Source: Forficula auricularia
Lineage: Eukaryota > Arthropoda > Insecta > Dermaptera > Forficulidae
Direction of reading: 5' to 3'
Length of the DNA stretch: 64,000 nucleotides
NCBI GenBank assembly: GCA_024734495.1
Contig: JALMQS010000128.1
Span: 26,266,711 to 26,330,710, forward strand
Made by a program: the position numbers and the translations under genes. The notes under the pieces were generated by a model, which made no database searches, was not told the DNA's origin, and saw only the letters and a list, made by a program, of their open reading frames with translations. This document shows, piece after piece, positions 33,660 to 44,914 of this stretch (the first letter of the stretch is position 1; each line of letters opens with the position of its first letter).

Positions 33660-34650
33660 AATTTTTAAAATTATTATTCTAGTTAATCTAATAAAAATTA
33701 ATTTTTAACCAAATATTACCTTGGACTTTCACGTAACCAAGGATTTTTAAAAATAAACATTAAAATCATTTTTAAATATTGCAAATAACTATTTAAAAAG
33801 TAAAATTATACTCTAAAAAACTCATTAAATAAAATAAGTACATAATATATACAGTTATGTTATATGTGTGGAGAGTAAGGACATAACTTAGGAGAGTTCG
33901 TGTATAGTCGGTTGCAGAGCAACAGGGGCTAATATTTGGGAGAAAATATCTGTATTTTCGACTATGTGAAAAATTCTAAAACCAAAATTTTATCTCCTCG
34001 AGATCTTTAGTATGAAAATAATTTATAATCGGAAATTTCTAGAAATAAATATGATTAAATCAATTATATATTTTGTCAAGTTCTAATGTCCTAGATTTGT
34101 GCAAAATTTTATTTAGTTCTCACAAGCAGAGATTACCTAAGGTAGAGAGAGGTCATTCCATCCTTTGGTTGGTCATACGATCCATTGATTTGGTATTTTT
34201 TTCTCAACAAGTGGTTTTTAAGTAGAAAGTTTATGCTTATTATTATTATTATTTTGATTTAAACTTCTTTTGGTAAATTTCAGCTCATTGATAGTAATTT
34301 TTGTTGGATCCCATATAAGAATTGGACTTATTTATGAATTACTAGAAGCTTTATAACAACGAAGCCTTAAATATAAGCAATTCTTTGCTTTGACGATTAA
34401 AAACATTTTGGCACTAGAACAAAATTTCATCCACCTTTTTCTTGAATTATTGTGGGTATCTTATTCCAAGCTTATACAAAAAATTATATTTAAAAATGAT
34501 TTTTCTTCATACTACATACTAAATGTAAAACATTTATGATCGCGCCCGTAAGACTGCCTACACTATTATATAGACGCAGTGACCTTTAGACTAGCGAGAA
34601 TACCCCAACACATCTTCAAAGGCTTTCCGTTTTATAAATACAATAATATT
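33660..34650. other. AT-rich stretch, no gene seen
   Basis: No coding region, RNA gene or repeat boundary recognised. Confidence 0.5.
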
Positions 34651-34796
34651 TATATATAACATATAAATTATTTCCTAGAGAATATAGAATAGAACTTTTG
34701 ATCATCATCATCATTCATTCTGATTAGAAATGGCTGATGATTAAGTTCAAACCCTGCAAATTTATAGCCTTTAACCAATACAGGTATATATTCATT

Positions 34797-35082
34797 ATAT
34801 ATATATATATATATCCTGCGAGTTTGGTTACGGCGGACGCCGTTTCTCGCTTCCCATTCTCCATGTCCTTCTGTCGGCACAGTCTTCCTCTTCCAGCCCA
34901 CGGGCTTGCATGGCATTTTGGATTCCCTGAAACCACGATCTCGGCGGCCTTCCACGCTTTCTTCTTTCTGAGGGCTGCCAGTTCCAAACTTTCTTAGGCC
35001 AGCGTTCATCCGCCATCCTACTGACGTGTCCAAACCACATCAGTATATTCATATAAACCACATCAGTATATTCATTATACAT
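34797..35082 (-). pseudogene. 3' end of a second LINE
   Basis: The minus strand encodes the LINE C-terminal signature WFGHVSRMADERWPKKV, ERRKRGRPPRSW and RRTWRMGSEKRR. A short 3' tail then ends in a (TA)n run at about 34,796-34,814. It differs in sequence from the 30.8-33.6 kb element. Typical 5'-truncated insertion. The several overlapping frames reported here are alternative readings of this piece. Confidence 0.7.
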
Positions 35083-35436
35083 GTATAAATACCGGGTGAG
35101 TTTTTTTATCTTGAGACAGTCCTACAACTCAAAAACAGTGCATTTTATGGGAAAAAGTTTGTTTATATCGAGTGGGAAATTAAACTACGCTATTGTTTGT
35201 CGAAGTAGAACAAGCTTTCAAGGGTATTTCAAATGGAAACCTATATTTTTCTGTACATATTCTGAATCTACAAAAAAAAAAAACTGAACAATTTTTTTAT
35301 ACATCAAAAACAAAATACATGAATCAATTAGATCTCAAAAAAATTCTTAATAGAATTGTTTTTATTTTAGGTTAAAAATAAAATAAAATGAGAGAGTCTT
35401 CTGTTTTTTAAATAAAATAATTTTTAATTATTTCTA

Positions 35437-35476
35437 GAGACTATAGTTTCGAAGGCATTGCCTTCATCATCAGTCT
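35437..35476 (-). ncRNA. Hammerhead-like motif of the Penelope element
   Basis: Minus strand: stem I UAGA, core CUGAUGA, one extra U, stem II GAAGGC-AAU-GCCUUC (6 bp), GAAAC, loop UAUA, GU, cleavage-type C (GUC), then UCUA pairing with stem I. Stem III is only AC/GU. It lies about 160 nt past the stop of the inverted Penelope frame, in the same sense, as expected for the ribozyme in the terminal repeat. The extra U after CUGAUGA makes activity uncertain. Confidence 0.6.
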
Positions 35477-35634
35477 ATCACAAATATTTCAAATTAGTTA
35501 CAAATTAAGATTTATACATAGAAAATTTTGAAAAATATATAATGTCTTTTTCTTCATGTTTCTTCTTGGGAGATTAGAATATAACTGGCTCAATATCTGG
35601 GCTGCTCCCCTGTTTAGGCATTTTCTAATGAGTT

Positions 35635-35835
35635 TTACCTGAATGAATGGAATGTTTTTAAAAAAGGGTCATTGATGATTTCTGGTTTTTCATTTAAAGA
35701 TTCAATTGGGCTTTTTTCCAAGGATTTTAAAATTTCAATGGATTCTTTTAAAGAAAGAATTAAGGGGTCATTGACTTCTTTGATCAATTTAATTTTGATT
35801 GATCTGAAAACTATGATTGTTAGCATTTAAATGCT
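35635..35835 (-). pseudogene. Inverted copy of the Penelope C-terminus
   Basis: Minus-strand translation repeats the forward element's C-terminal KIKLIKEVNDPLILSLKE and ILKSLEKSPIE. It then extends further (SLNEKPEIIND...) to a natural stop, showing the true protein end lost from the forward copy. Nucleotide identity over the shared ~130 bp is nearly complete, pointing to one insertion event with internal inversion. Confidence 0.8.
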
Positions 35836-36890
35836 CTGTAAATCACAATTTTTTCCAATACAACGATAAATTTTATGAACAAAAAAATGGCTTAGCAATC
35901 GGAAACCCTCTGTCACCATTATTTGCCGAAATTTTTCTAAAACATTTCGAAAAACAATTTTTAAATATAAAGTGCGAATTCTCTCAATATATCAAATATT
36001 ATTATAGATATGTTGACGATGTGATTGTCTTATGGACAGGGACTGAAAGAATTCTCAATAAATTCATAAAACATATAAATTCATTACATGAAAAAATCAA
36101 ATTTACCGTAGAAAAAGAAAAAGAAAAAACATTAAATTATTTAGACCTTAAAATTAAAATTGAAAAAAATAAACACACATTCGAAATTTATAGGAAAGAT
36201 ACATCTACAGATACCGTAATTCACAACATGGCTTGTCGACCAATGTCACATAAATTGGCAGCATTCCATTCAATGATCCACCGTTTAAATAGTATCCCAT
36301 TAAAGAAAGAGCATTTTTTAACAGAACTAGAGATAATCAAAGAAATAGCTATAAATAATGGTTATGAAAGCAATTTAATAGATCAAATATTAAAAGGTAA
36401 AATTCAAAAATCAAATTTAAATTTAATCTATTCACAAAATTCCCAAATTAACGATCTGCCAAAACTAATATTACCATATTATGGTAAGATGTCCGAAAAA
36501 ATAAAGCATAAATTAAAATCTTTAGGGTACGCGACAATCTTTAGATCACCATATACATTAGGAAGTGAATTAAGTCAAATTAAAGATAAAATTCCGAAAA
36601 ATGAAAAATCCGGTGTATATAAATTGACATGCCAAGATTGCAATGCAACTTATATAGGAAAAACGGAAAGAAATTTATCCATTAGGATCAATGAACACAA
36701 GAGAGCCTACAAATTAAAATATGAAAATTATGCATTTGCAGAGCATTTAAATGCTAACAATCATAGTTTTCCAGATCAATCCAAAATTAAATTGATCAAA
36801 GAAGTCAATGACCCCTTAATTCTTTCTTTAAAAGAATCCATTGAAATTTTAAAATCCTTGGAAAAAAGCCCAATTGAATATTATTTTTAA
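35817..36890 (+). CDS. Penelope-like RT with GIY-YIG endonuclease (5'-truncated)
   Basis: A 357-codon frame. Residues 11-80 hold the RT palm: KFYEQKNGLAIGNPLSPLFA and the catalytic YVDD at about 65-68. The RT thumb-side block NYLDLKI follows at about 107. The C-terminal GIY-YIG endonuclease spans about 265-310: GVY at 266, a CQDC pair at 272-275, YIG at 279-281, and candidate catalytic Arg in RNLSIRINEH. This RT plus GIY-YIG order defines canonical Penelope-like elements. The first six or so codons come from the inverted junction, so the real N-terminus is missing. The last three residues (YYF) come from flanking DNA. Confidence 0.85.
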   Translation: MLAFKCSVNHNFFQYNDKFYEQKNGLAIGNPLSPLFAEIFLKHFEKQFLNIKCEFSQYIKYYYRYVDDVIVLWTGTERILNKFIKHINSLHEKIKFTVEKEKEKTLNYLDLKIKIEKNKHTFEIYRKDTSTDTVIHNMACRPMSHKLAAFHSMIHRLNSIPLKKEHFLTELEIIKEIAINNGYESNLIDQILKGKIQKSNLNLIYSQNSQINDLPKLILPYYGKMSEKIKHKLKSLGYATIFRSPYTLGSELSQIKDKIPKNEKSGVYKLTCQDCNATYIGKTERNLSIRINEHKRAYKLKYENYAFAEHLNANNHSFPDQSKIKLIKEVNDPLILSLKESIEILKSLEKSPIEYYF

Positions 36891-37829
36891 CAATTATTTA
36901 ACTTAATTATCAAATAATAATAAATAATTAATTATTAAACACATAATTTAATAATAATTAATAATTTAATAATTTTTCGGCACTGTTCTGAGCCGTTCCA
37001 GAGTGTATCGCAAGTCTTCTGGATGAATTCCAGTTCCAATTTCTTTATTTCGGCCTGTTCCAGTTTCTTCGTAGCCTTTATATTTCTTGCTTTTTTTTAA
37101 ACAGATTTTACAAGACAATAAAATTAAGCTTTGGAGGGTGTATTCCTATCAAGAAAACGCTCAGCATTCATTTCAATGGCAGCCCCATACTCACCACATA
37201 AATTAAGACTATTTCAATTATGTCTTCAACAAAAAATGCTCCATTTTTATTATGATAATACAATATAACTATCTACTGGATTGACACGAGAAATAAACTT
37301 TTTTAAACTCAAGAATTTTAAATAGATCTATTACGTAGAAAATAATCTCTTTAAATCTGTGTATATTTAAATTTTCATATCATTATAAACACTTATTTTC
37401 ATTGTTATGACTTTTCGATTTAATAAATAAATATTTATTTAATAATTAATTATTTAATCATTATTATTTGATAACTAAGTTAAATAATAGTTCAAAATAA
37501 TTATTATGATTTTTTTTTAGATCTTATTGATTCATGTATTTTGTTTATTTGATGTCGTAAAAAAAATAGTTCTTATGAAAGTTGCTCAGTTTTTTTTTGT
37601 AGATTAAGTAGACGTATAGGAAAATATAGGGTTCCATTTAAAAAACAGAACTTGACATTGAAATACCCTTGAAAGCTTGTTCTACGTCGACAAACAATAG
37701 GGTAGTTTAGTTTCCCCCTCTATATAAACAAACTTTTATTTAAAACTTTTTTCCATATAATGCACTGTTTTTGAGTTATAAGACTGTCCCAAGATAAAAA
37801 ACTCACCCGGTATATATATATAGGTATAT

Positions 37830-38430
37830 GTTTATTTGCGTCAAGTCTCATTGATTTCACATCTATTACTGCACTTTTCTAGATATCTTAGACGATATTT
37901 CGATTCTCACAGGATGTTTTCTTCTTGGGGAAAACACTGGCTATTTATCGAGCGGTAGCAATTACTCTTTCCGGTCTTTATCAAACGGACCTTTCCGTTT
38001 TCGATTCGGCTATCATCAGCTAAGAAGTAATTTTTGCTTTTCGAGAAGGGAAAGTACGAGGAATGGAGGGGGGGGGCAATAATTTCTTTCCCTTTGTTAC
38101 TCAAATGACTTGGAAGATCCTGGGGCGTTTTGAGGGCGGAAGACAATTCGAAGCCACGCGAAAACAAGTTATTGTTTTCCCTAGGGGAACACTTATTCTT
38201 TCCAAGAAGATTGGTTCTTTATTTTTTAATCATTTCTTTTCTTCGTTATTTTTTATATTAATGTAACTAATATGCTAGTAAAAAGAGCTAAGATTATAAT
38301 TCTATTTTCAGCTTATTTGATCAATTTTCTAGAAATATAAATGTAATAAATTCTTGAATTAAAGTAGATAAGACTTTCCACCATCATCCCGGGCAACTTT
38401 TCGTTAGCTAGGTCTGATTTGTCAACTTCC
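37830..38430. other. Unassigned stretch, partly GC-richer
   Basis: No gene is recognised; overlapping frames on both strands (37,907-38,266) are unsupported. A G run occurs at about 38,067-38,075. Confidence 0.4.
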
Positions 38431-38444
38431 GACCAAAGTCTTAG

Positions 38445-38576
38445 GGCGAATTCACAAAGATAGGAAGTTTCTCAGTTCTGCTAAACAGTGACGGAAAACA
38501 GGCAAGAGCATCTCAGTTTTTTATTTTTCAATGCCAGTTAAGCCGAACCAGAATAACCTGCTTTCTTTGTGAATTC
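38445..38576. mobile_element. 132-bp MITE with 8-bp TSD
   Basis: The ends 'GGCGAATTCACAAAGATAG' and 'CTTTCTTTGTGAATTC' are inverted. 'AGTCTTAG' flanks both sides (38,437-38,444 and 38,577-38,584). The 8-bp TSD suggests mobilisation by a hAT-type transposase. No coding content. Confidence 0.75.
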
Positions 38577-38589
38577 AGTCTTAGAGTCA

Positions 38590-40230
38590 AAATACCTGTA
38601 AAATTGCAATCTTTTTGATCTTAACTTGCACCTGCACAGTGTAGACATATTTAACAAGTTAATTAATTTACCCGGTCTTCAAAGATATCTGCCTTTGGAC
38701 AAACTGGTTTCTAACATTTAGACCTGAAACTGTTCTGTTTAAACTTTACGATTTTATAGATATGTTATCGGAAGGATTCTTGCAGGAAGCCTCCGGGAAA
38801 TTATAAAATTAGTTAAAATTTCTTAGTATTTTTCCCGATGAGATTAACATTTTACAATGTAAGCGACGTTTCGATTTCTAATTCGGAAGTGATTATAGAG
38901 TTTGGGTCAATCGATCTATCGATCTGTAAGATTGATATGGTGATATTAATTTAAGTGCTCTAATACTACCAATGGGATAAATTGACTCGATCTATACTGA
39001 TTATCTCTTGAAATCATCTTCAGAATTGGAATCCGAAGCATACTGAAAAACTAGTAAATAATCTAATTTCCAGAAGGTGTGACCCGAAATTTTCCAGTTC
39101 TTAATTGATATAAATTTATCTAATTTGAGTATATTAAGGAAAAATTATTTTAATTTGTTTTTTCTATAGAATATTTTCCTTAAAATTTTAAACTAAAACA
39201 AAAAAATAAAAAAAAATTAACTTGAAATAATTTCGAAAATTTAAATTTCTTAATAAAATAAATACTATTGAATAAATTTTTTCAAGTTAATTGTTTTTTT
39301 ATTTTATGTTGAAATTTTAAGAAAAAAATATTTAAGAAAACCAAAAAGTTTTTTGTTATTCTTATTAAAGAACTAGGCCATTTAATCCACCAGCCAATTA
39401 TTTATTTATTTATTTAATCTCTTTCCTTATCCAATTATTAAATTTTTTACTTTATATTATTTTAAGGTTCTGATATTTGAATAAATGCTTGGTTCTCTCT
39501 TTTTGTATGTCTGTTTGCCAGGGCTAATTCTTGAAATCGAATTTCGACTTATTTCTACCAAATCTTGATGGGATAGCAATAAAATAATTTATAGATTCTT
39601 CAAAATTTAATCATGGGCCCTTTTAACTTGAAATTTAATTTAAATAATTACCCACACTTATGTTATTTTTTTTTTGAGCAGAAAATTTTTTCGTTAACTG
39701 AAGAATTTTTTTAGCATTTAAAAAAAATCCTGTTTGGAAAAGCTTTTCTTATAAAAATTATATTTTTTGAGATAAAATATTTTAAAAGAAAGACACGTAG
39801 ATTCCATTAAAATAAAATGTCAAGTACCTTTTAGTTTAAATTATTGTGCAATAAGTGATTAACGAAACCATGAATCAACCTTTGAATCTAAAATCAAAAG
39901 GTGTATTTCTTGGAAAGCTACCATTTACTAAGGGTAAGTGAAAGTAAAAAGTAGATTGCCTACATCAAAAGAAGATTCTATTTATTAATGAAAAAAAGAA
40001 GAGCTTTTTACATTTCCTCCATCAAAAGAAAAAAAGGAAAAATTAAAATAAAAGTTATTTCTTAATGCTTTTTCACTTAAACTGAAATATTCTGGTTTTC
40101 TTTTAACTTTAATGAATGACTTTTAAGTGAAAAATGAAATCCTATTTATTTTAGCATTGAAATTGTGTATTTTAGTTATGAAAACATGGAGGTATAATTT
40201 TAAGGCTAGTAAAATAGAATAGTTCCATTT
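38590..40230. other. AT-rich stretch, no gene seen
   Basis: No coding region is recognised. Repeated 'AATTTCGAC' words near 39,540 may be repeat scraps, but no boundaries are visible. Confidence 0.5.
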
Positions 40231-40232
40231 AG

Positions 40233-41575
40233 TGGCGCAACCAGGATTTTGTTCTGGAGGGAGCTAATACACACACACAACACACATCACTGGCGGTTGG
40301 TGACTTTTCAACCAGAGGATGCTGTTCAAAAAAGTACCCTTCATTTTTTGAAATTTTATTTTAATCTTCGCTTTTTTTTGCAAATTTCATCGAATACGGC
40401 ATCATTTTCGTTATTTTTCAAATTTAACATTAGATTTTTTAAAAATAAATTTTGTGACCTTCGCCCCAAACGGATACTGCTTTGTGTGAGTGAGGGTAGT
40501 AGTCAGAAATTACATCTTATGACTAAAACTCCACAGTCCCTGAGATGGAAATCGACCATCTTCCACGATGAATCAGCCTGTCCTATAAGAAAATCTTAAA
40601 TTTCTATTAATTCTATTGTCTGTATGTACTCTTAGTTATTTCCGATCTTATATATTGAGAGCTCTTAAAAATGGATTATTCTAAAGATTCTCGAATCATC
40701 TTTATTTATTCCTTTTTTGTATTATTTTTATTTTAATAGTTCAGAAACAATATTTATTCTACAGAAACTCGTCTGGACTTGTCTTTGACATGCTTGAACT
40801 AGAAGATATACAAGGCAGGGACTTCAAACCTTATATCCGCACGCTTTTCGGAAAAATCATTCATTTTAATTATCCCTTAAAACTATGCAACAATTTTATT
40901 TCAATTCGACATACTTTTTCAAACAAAATAATTTTTTATAGAAATATTTGAAATAACGGTTAATAATTTGAAAATTTAAAATTCCTCCTGAAATTTTGAA
41001 GTCACATTATATATTTATGAAAATACTCTAAATTTTTGAAATTTTAGAGATGCGCCACATCCACAGTATACACACCGCACACCACTGATATATGTTTATA
41101 TAAATTTACGTAAAATGTAAAAAAAAAAATGTTTTGACAATTTCAAAGTTAAATAATTTAGATATGGTACTATAATGTTTTAAAATTATAAATTGTAGTG
41201 TTTTTGAGGCTCTTGAAAACCTTGAAAACAGATGTAATGTCTTCGTTAGGAAAAAGGAAATAAAATTTCTTTATATTCTAACAAATAAATAAATTTGTTA
41301 GAATATAAAGAAATTTTATTTCCTTTTTCCTAACGAAGACATTACATCTGTTTTCAAGGTTTTCAAGAGCCTCAAAAAACACCACAATTTATAATTAAAT
41401 AATTTAATTTAATATTATATTTCAAAATCTTGTCTTTAAATTATTAAACTTCGAAATTAAAATTTACCAAAATTTTTTTCATTTTCATTTTTTAATTTGT
41501 TAATTTTTATTTTTTTTCTTGTTCTGGGAGGGAGGGGGTGCTTCAGTCTCTAGGCCCCTCCTGTGTTTGAGCCAT
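40233..41575. mobile_element. MITE-like element with TAGTGGC / GCCATTA ends
   Basis: The left 'TAGTGGCGCAACCAGGATTT' with nearby 'GTTCTGGAGGGAG' pairs, in inverted sense, with the right 'CCTCCTGTGTTTGAGCCATTA' in part and nearby 'GTTCTGGGAGGGAGG'. The ends are diverged. A very young palindrome (41,186-41,394) lies inside. The 116-codon frame at 40,249 overlaps the terminus and has no domain. Confidence 0.4.
41186..41394. repeat. Near-perfect 209-bp palindrome
   Basis: Two arms of about 100 bp are almost exact reverse complements. They run from 'TTATAAATTGTAGTGTTTTT' through 'GGCTCTTGAAAACC' and 'CTTCGTTAGGAAAAAGGAAA' to 'TATATTCTAACAAAT', with a centre of only about 10 nt. I count only one or two differences. 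It would form a cruciform in DNA or a long hairpin in RNA. Confidence 0.85.
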
Positions 41576-41854
41576 TAGTTTCATTTAATCATCAAAATTA
41601 TATTGTGGTTCTATGATGTAGTGTCTACTTAGAAGAGTTCTTAGAAACATTATTTTATTTACTTATTAAAGCTGACTCAAATTCAGTCATCTGCTTGCAT
41701 ACCAATAGAATTAATAATTCAATTATTAGTCATCATCGTGTATACAGTCCTAAGACGGGTTTGACGCAACCGCCTTCTATCAATCAACTGTTACCCATGC
41801 CGGCTCTTTTACTTCTCTTAGGGCCGGTTGTATGTCGCAAAGTAAATGCTTTTT

Positions 41855-42015
41855 ACCACTAACCAAGGGTAGATGGTAAATGGAGGAGCTGGGATGGCCA
41901 ATCAGATGACAGGCACTGAAAGTTCCTGTAATCTGATTGGCCATCCCATTAATGGTAAAAAGGGTAGATGGTAAATGGAGAAACTGGGATGGCCAATCAG
42001 ATGACAGGCACTCAA
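41855..42015. repeat. Hairpin plus direct repeat with CCAATCAGAT
   Basis: 'GGGATGGCCAATCAGATGAC' (about 41,890) is followed by inverted 'CTGATTGGCCATCCCATTA' (about 41,931) and then a direct copy of the first unit (about 41,959-42,012). The flanking 'GGTAGATGGTAAATGGA' is repeated as well. Probably a duplicated MITE. Confidence 0.65.
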
Positions 42016-42019
42016 ATTA

Positions 42020-43870
42020 CTGTTCACCTTCTCCTTTTCTTTTCCACTTTGGTCTCATAAATATTCTTTGTCAATTCACGCTGTCTTAAGATGGTTCCTA
42101 TCATTTGAGTTTTATTCTCCTTTAGATTTTTCCAGTGTTCGTTCTTCTTTTAGTTAATTTTATTCAAAAACTTCCTTGTTTGTAATTCTATCCATACATA
42201 ATTTAATTATTTGTAGAAAATAAATCTTACAATTAATCACTTAAATAAAATTAAACCTCTGGCAAACTCTAAAATGTTCCTCACCGCGATTGGAATTAGG
42301 TGTACATGTCTTTGGAATTATGTGGAATTATTTTGGATTCATTAGATAATGCCCCTTTATCTATTTTCTTCTACTTGAAAATGAAAATGGAAGTAGAACT
42401 AGGTGTACACGATATTAGGTCGCGGTTCACCCCTAGGTTCATCATACTATATGTTAAGGACGTTCCATAATAAATCGATTTGCTTGAAATCCTTTTAAAA
42501 CTTTGAATACACATATTTATAAGTGTCCTTTATTCGTAGAAATTTTTTTCAATAGTCCTTGTGGCACTAAATTTATAAATATTGACCATTGAAATTTGCA
42601 CATTTAACAGGCGAACCTTATCCCGATTGATGTTAATGCGACTGTTTCATTAAATAACAATCGTAATTTTCTTGAAATTATTTTGAAAAACTGAGAATCA
42701 TTAATTGAAGATATAACAAATATCTTCCTGTTAAAATAATTGTATCAAGCGGTATTCGTTTTGTATGAAAAATGTTAAAAGTTAAGTACTTTTGATGGTT
42801 TTCATTTTTTTCTCTCATGGCATGGTAAGTTAGAGATGGCGACTTGGCAACGTCGCACTAAAATCAGTCAATTTTTCCATATCTACAAAACTTCTACAGC
42901 TGGTGCATTTGAGAAATTCTCTCAACCTAACTATTCTGTTTTCATCTGTAATTTCGCATTGACCTGTTTCATGAAGTGATTTTTTTTCTTTGTCTTTTAG
43001 CGTCCGTAAGAATTCAATGTTGCCAGATCCGAGAAACGACGCAGTGAAAATATTTTTGCCTTTCTGCGCATGTGAGAGTAGGGGGAAGAGCAAACTGTAT
43101 CTGAGCTATATTAGGGAATGTCCTTAAGTAATTATAATTTTAAATTACAAGATTTTATATTATAGGTGTTGCAACTTGTTCCTTATCATAAAAAAATTAA
43201 AACATGATGTATCATCAAAAGTTGCTTTTTTTTCTTTGGGATCATTATCATGTAAATTATTTTCATAAATCAATATTCGTAACATAAAAAAATAAATTTT
43301 CCTTTAAAGATCAATCTAACCGTTGCTCCAAATATCAAAGTCAAAGCGGAATTCTTCTGAAATTTCGGAACCAAGTTGCTAACTCACTCAGTGATGATTG
43401 AAATTCTAGGGACATGCAGTCTTTGATGTGTAGAATGAATATATCTACGATGTATCTCTGTGTACGTAGGGCGTCGTCTGTGTGTTTGTGTTTGAGTTAA
43501 CACGTTACTGTTACCTCGTGAAGCTCCCCTTGATTCACCCCTGCATCCATTATTCATTTGTCTGTCCTCTCCCTAGCCAAGCAACAGCTCCATCACGTTC
43601 AAGGGAGAAAACGGAACAAGACAAAACAAACGTGTGATTTTTATTTTGTTTCATTAGAACAGTGAACGAAAAAAATCGACTTTTTTTAAAGAGGCTGTTT
43701 CATATACTTTGAGTTAAAACAACCTAGAAACTAGACTTATAATTTTTTTTTGACATACCAATACATACTTATAAATAAGAATGTATGATTTTAATAAAAA
43801 TTTAACCTTCAATAAATTCAATCAAAATAAATTGATACGTTCTGATGTGGCCATCCACTTGACTTTACCA
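42020..43870. other. Stretch without recognised genes
   Basis: No repeat boundary or convincing coding region. The 87-codon minus frame at 42,830-43,093 lies in moderately GC-rich sequence and has no recognisable domain. Confidence 0.45.
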
Positions 43871-43879
43871 TACCGTTCT

Positions 43880-44570
43880 GGTTGAGTTTGCCACAAGGGC
43901 CTAGATTTTCATTTTTTGCCCCCCCCCCATTGTCGCCCGCTAGTTTTTGCATTTTTAGTCTTTTGGTAGGCAACTGATTATGTTTAGAAAATTTGGTTGA
44001 GTTTGCTCAAATGGCTTAGATTTTTATGTTTTAACCCCCACCCCCTTAATTTTGGCTCCAGAAAAAAATATTTTCGTTATTATAGGTTCATTTTATAGTA
44101 TATTTCATTTTTCTTGTTTTTATAGTTTGAAAATATTATAATTTTAAATCTTAACCCCCTCCGCCCCCCATTTAATTTTGGGTCGATATGCACCAAAATC
44201 TAATCAGGTCTTAATCTCATCGCACCAAAACTAGGTGTGAAATTTAGTTTTGATATTCACACTAGTTTTTGAGCTAGCTCGTCCATAAAATTTGAGAACG
44301 CACCGACTAACAGAATAACAGATGACCGGATAACAGACTAACAGACATTTTGACAAAAGAGTTATTATCTCGAAAAATTTAATCTTTTGATTTTCACTTA
44401 TTAGAGCTTTTTTGTAGATTCAAATGCTATGGTTTCGCCCAATTTTTTTTATCAAAATAGTTTCAGCCGTTTTTGAGATATTTCGAAAAAAACAAGCAAA
44501 AAACACTTTTTTTATCCACGATTACAATACTTGACCATACCCTGTGTGGTAAAGTAAAGATATAAACTTT
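43880..44570. repeat. Diverged dispersed repeats
   Basis: This contains units related to the 3.8-4.1 kb foldback interior ('GAAAATTTGGTTGAGTTTGC', 'CCCCCCCCCATT') at 43,880-44,060. A dispersed-family end at about 44,180-44,570 ends 'GTGGTAAAGTAAAG', matching 20.3 kb in inverted orientation. No coding content. Confidence 0.5.
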
Positions 44571-44914
44571 AACTTCTTCTTATCTAATAAAATTTTACTC
44601 AAGTTTTTTAAAATTAATTCTTTTATATACATATGTATTTATGTATTTTAAGGTTATGTTTCAGAACAACTAATGTGTACCATAAAATTATATATTAATA
44701 TCAATGATAATATACATATTTATTTTATTGGGAAATTTGAGTCGATAGCAGACTCGGCATTTTGAACTTTTATATTCAATTTGGGAATTTTTTGAAGAAA
44801 TTTAAATTTCGAAAGTTTTGAATGTTTGGTCGATTAATTTCGATTTGATGATGATAACCAAATACAATCATCAATCTAACAATCAAACAAATAAACAATA
44901 TATATATATATATA

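Larger units (their letters stand above)
35360..36884 (+). mobile_element. Penelope-like retroelement with inverted partial copy
   Basis: A 5'-truncated element encoding RT plus GIY-YIG (from about 35,836) is joined head-to-head to an inverted copy of its own 3' coding end and downstream sequence (35,360-35,835). The inverted part ends in a hammerhead-like motif at 35,437-35,476. Inverted and tandem partial copies with hammerheads in terminal repeats are established features of Penelope-like elements. The forward copy loses its 3' end after 'SPIE', whereas the inverted copy continues. Confidence 0.85.
35091..37811. mobile_element. Long-TIR foldback element carrying a Penelope insert
   Basis: The outer ends 'TACCGGGTGAGTTTTTTTAT' and 'AAAAAACTCACCCGGTA' begin inverted arms. 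The right arm (about 37,430-37,811) matches 35,091 to about 35,345 and then 36,885 to about 36,970. The left arm is therefore split by about 1.5 kb of unrelated DNA, the Penelope-like element. The host element has no protein of its own and sits next to AT-rich flanks. Arm divergence is moderate. Confidence 0.75.

Noticed and set aside
34737..34997. 86-codon plus-strand frame
   Set aside because: Antisense to the 3' end of a LINE, with residues from a (TA)n run.
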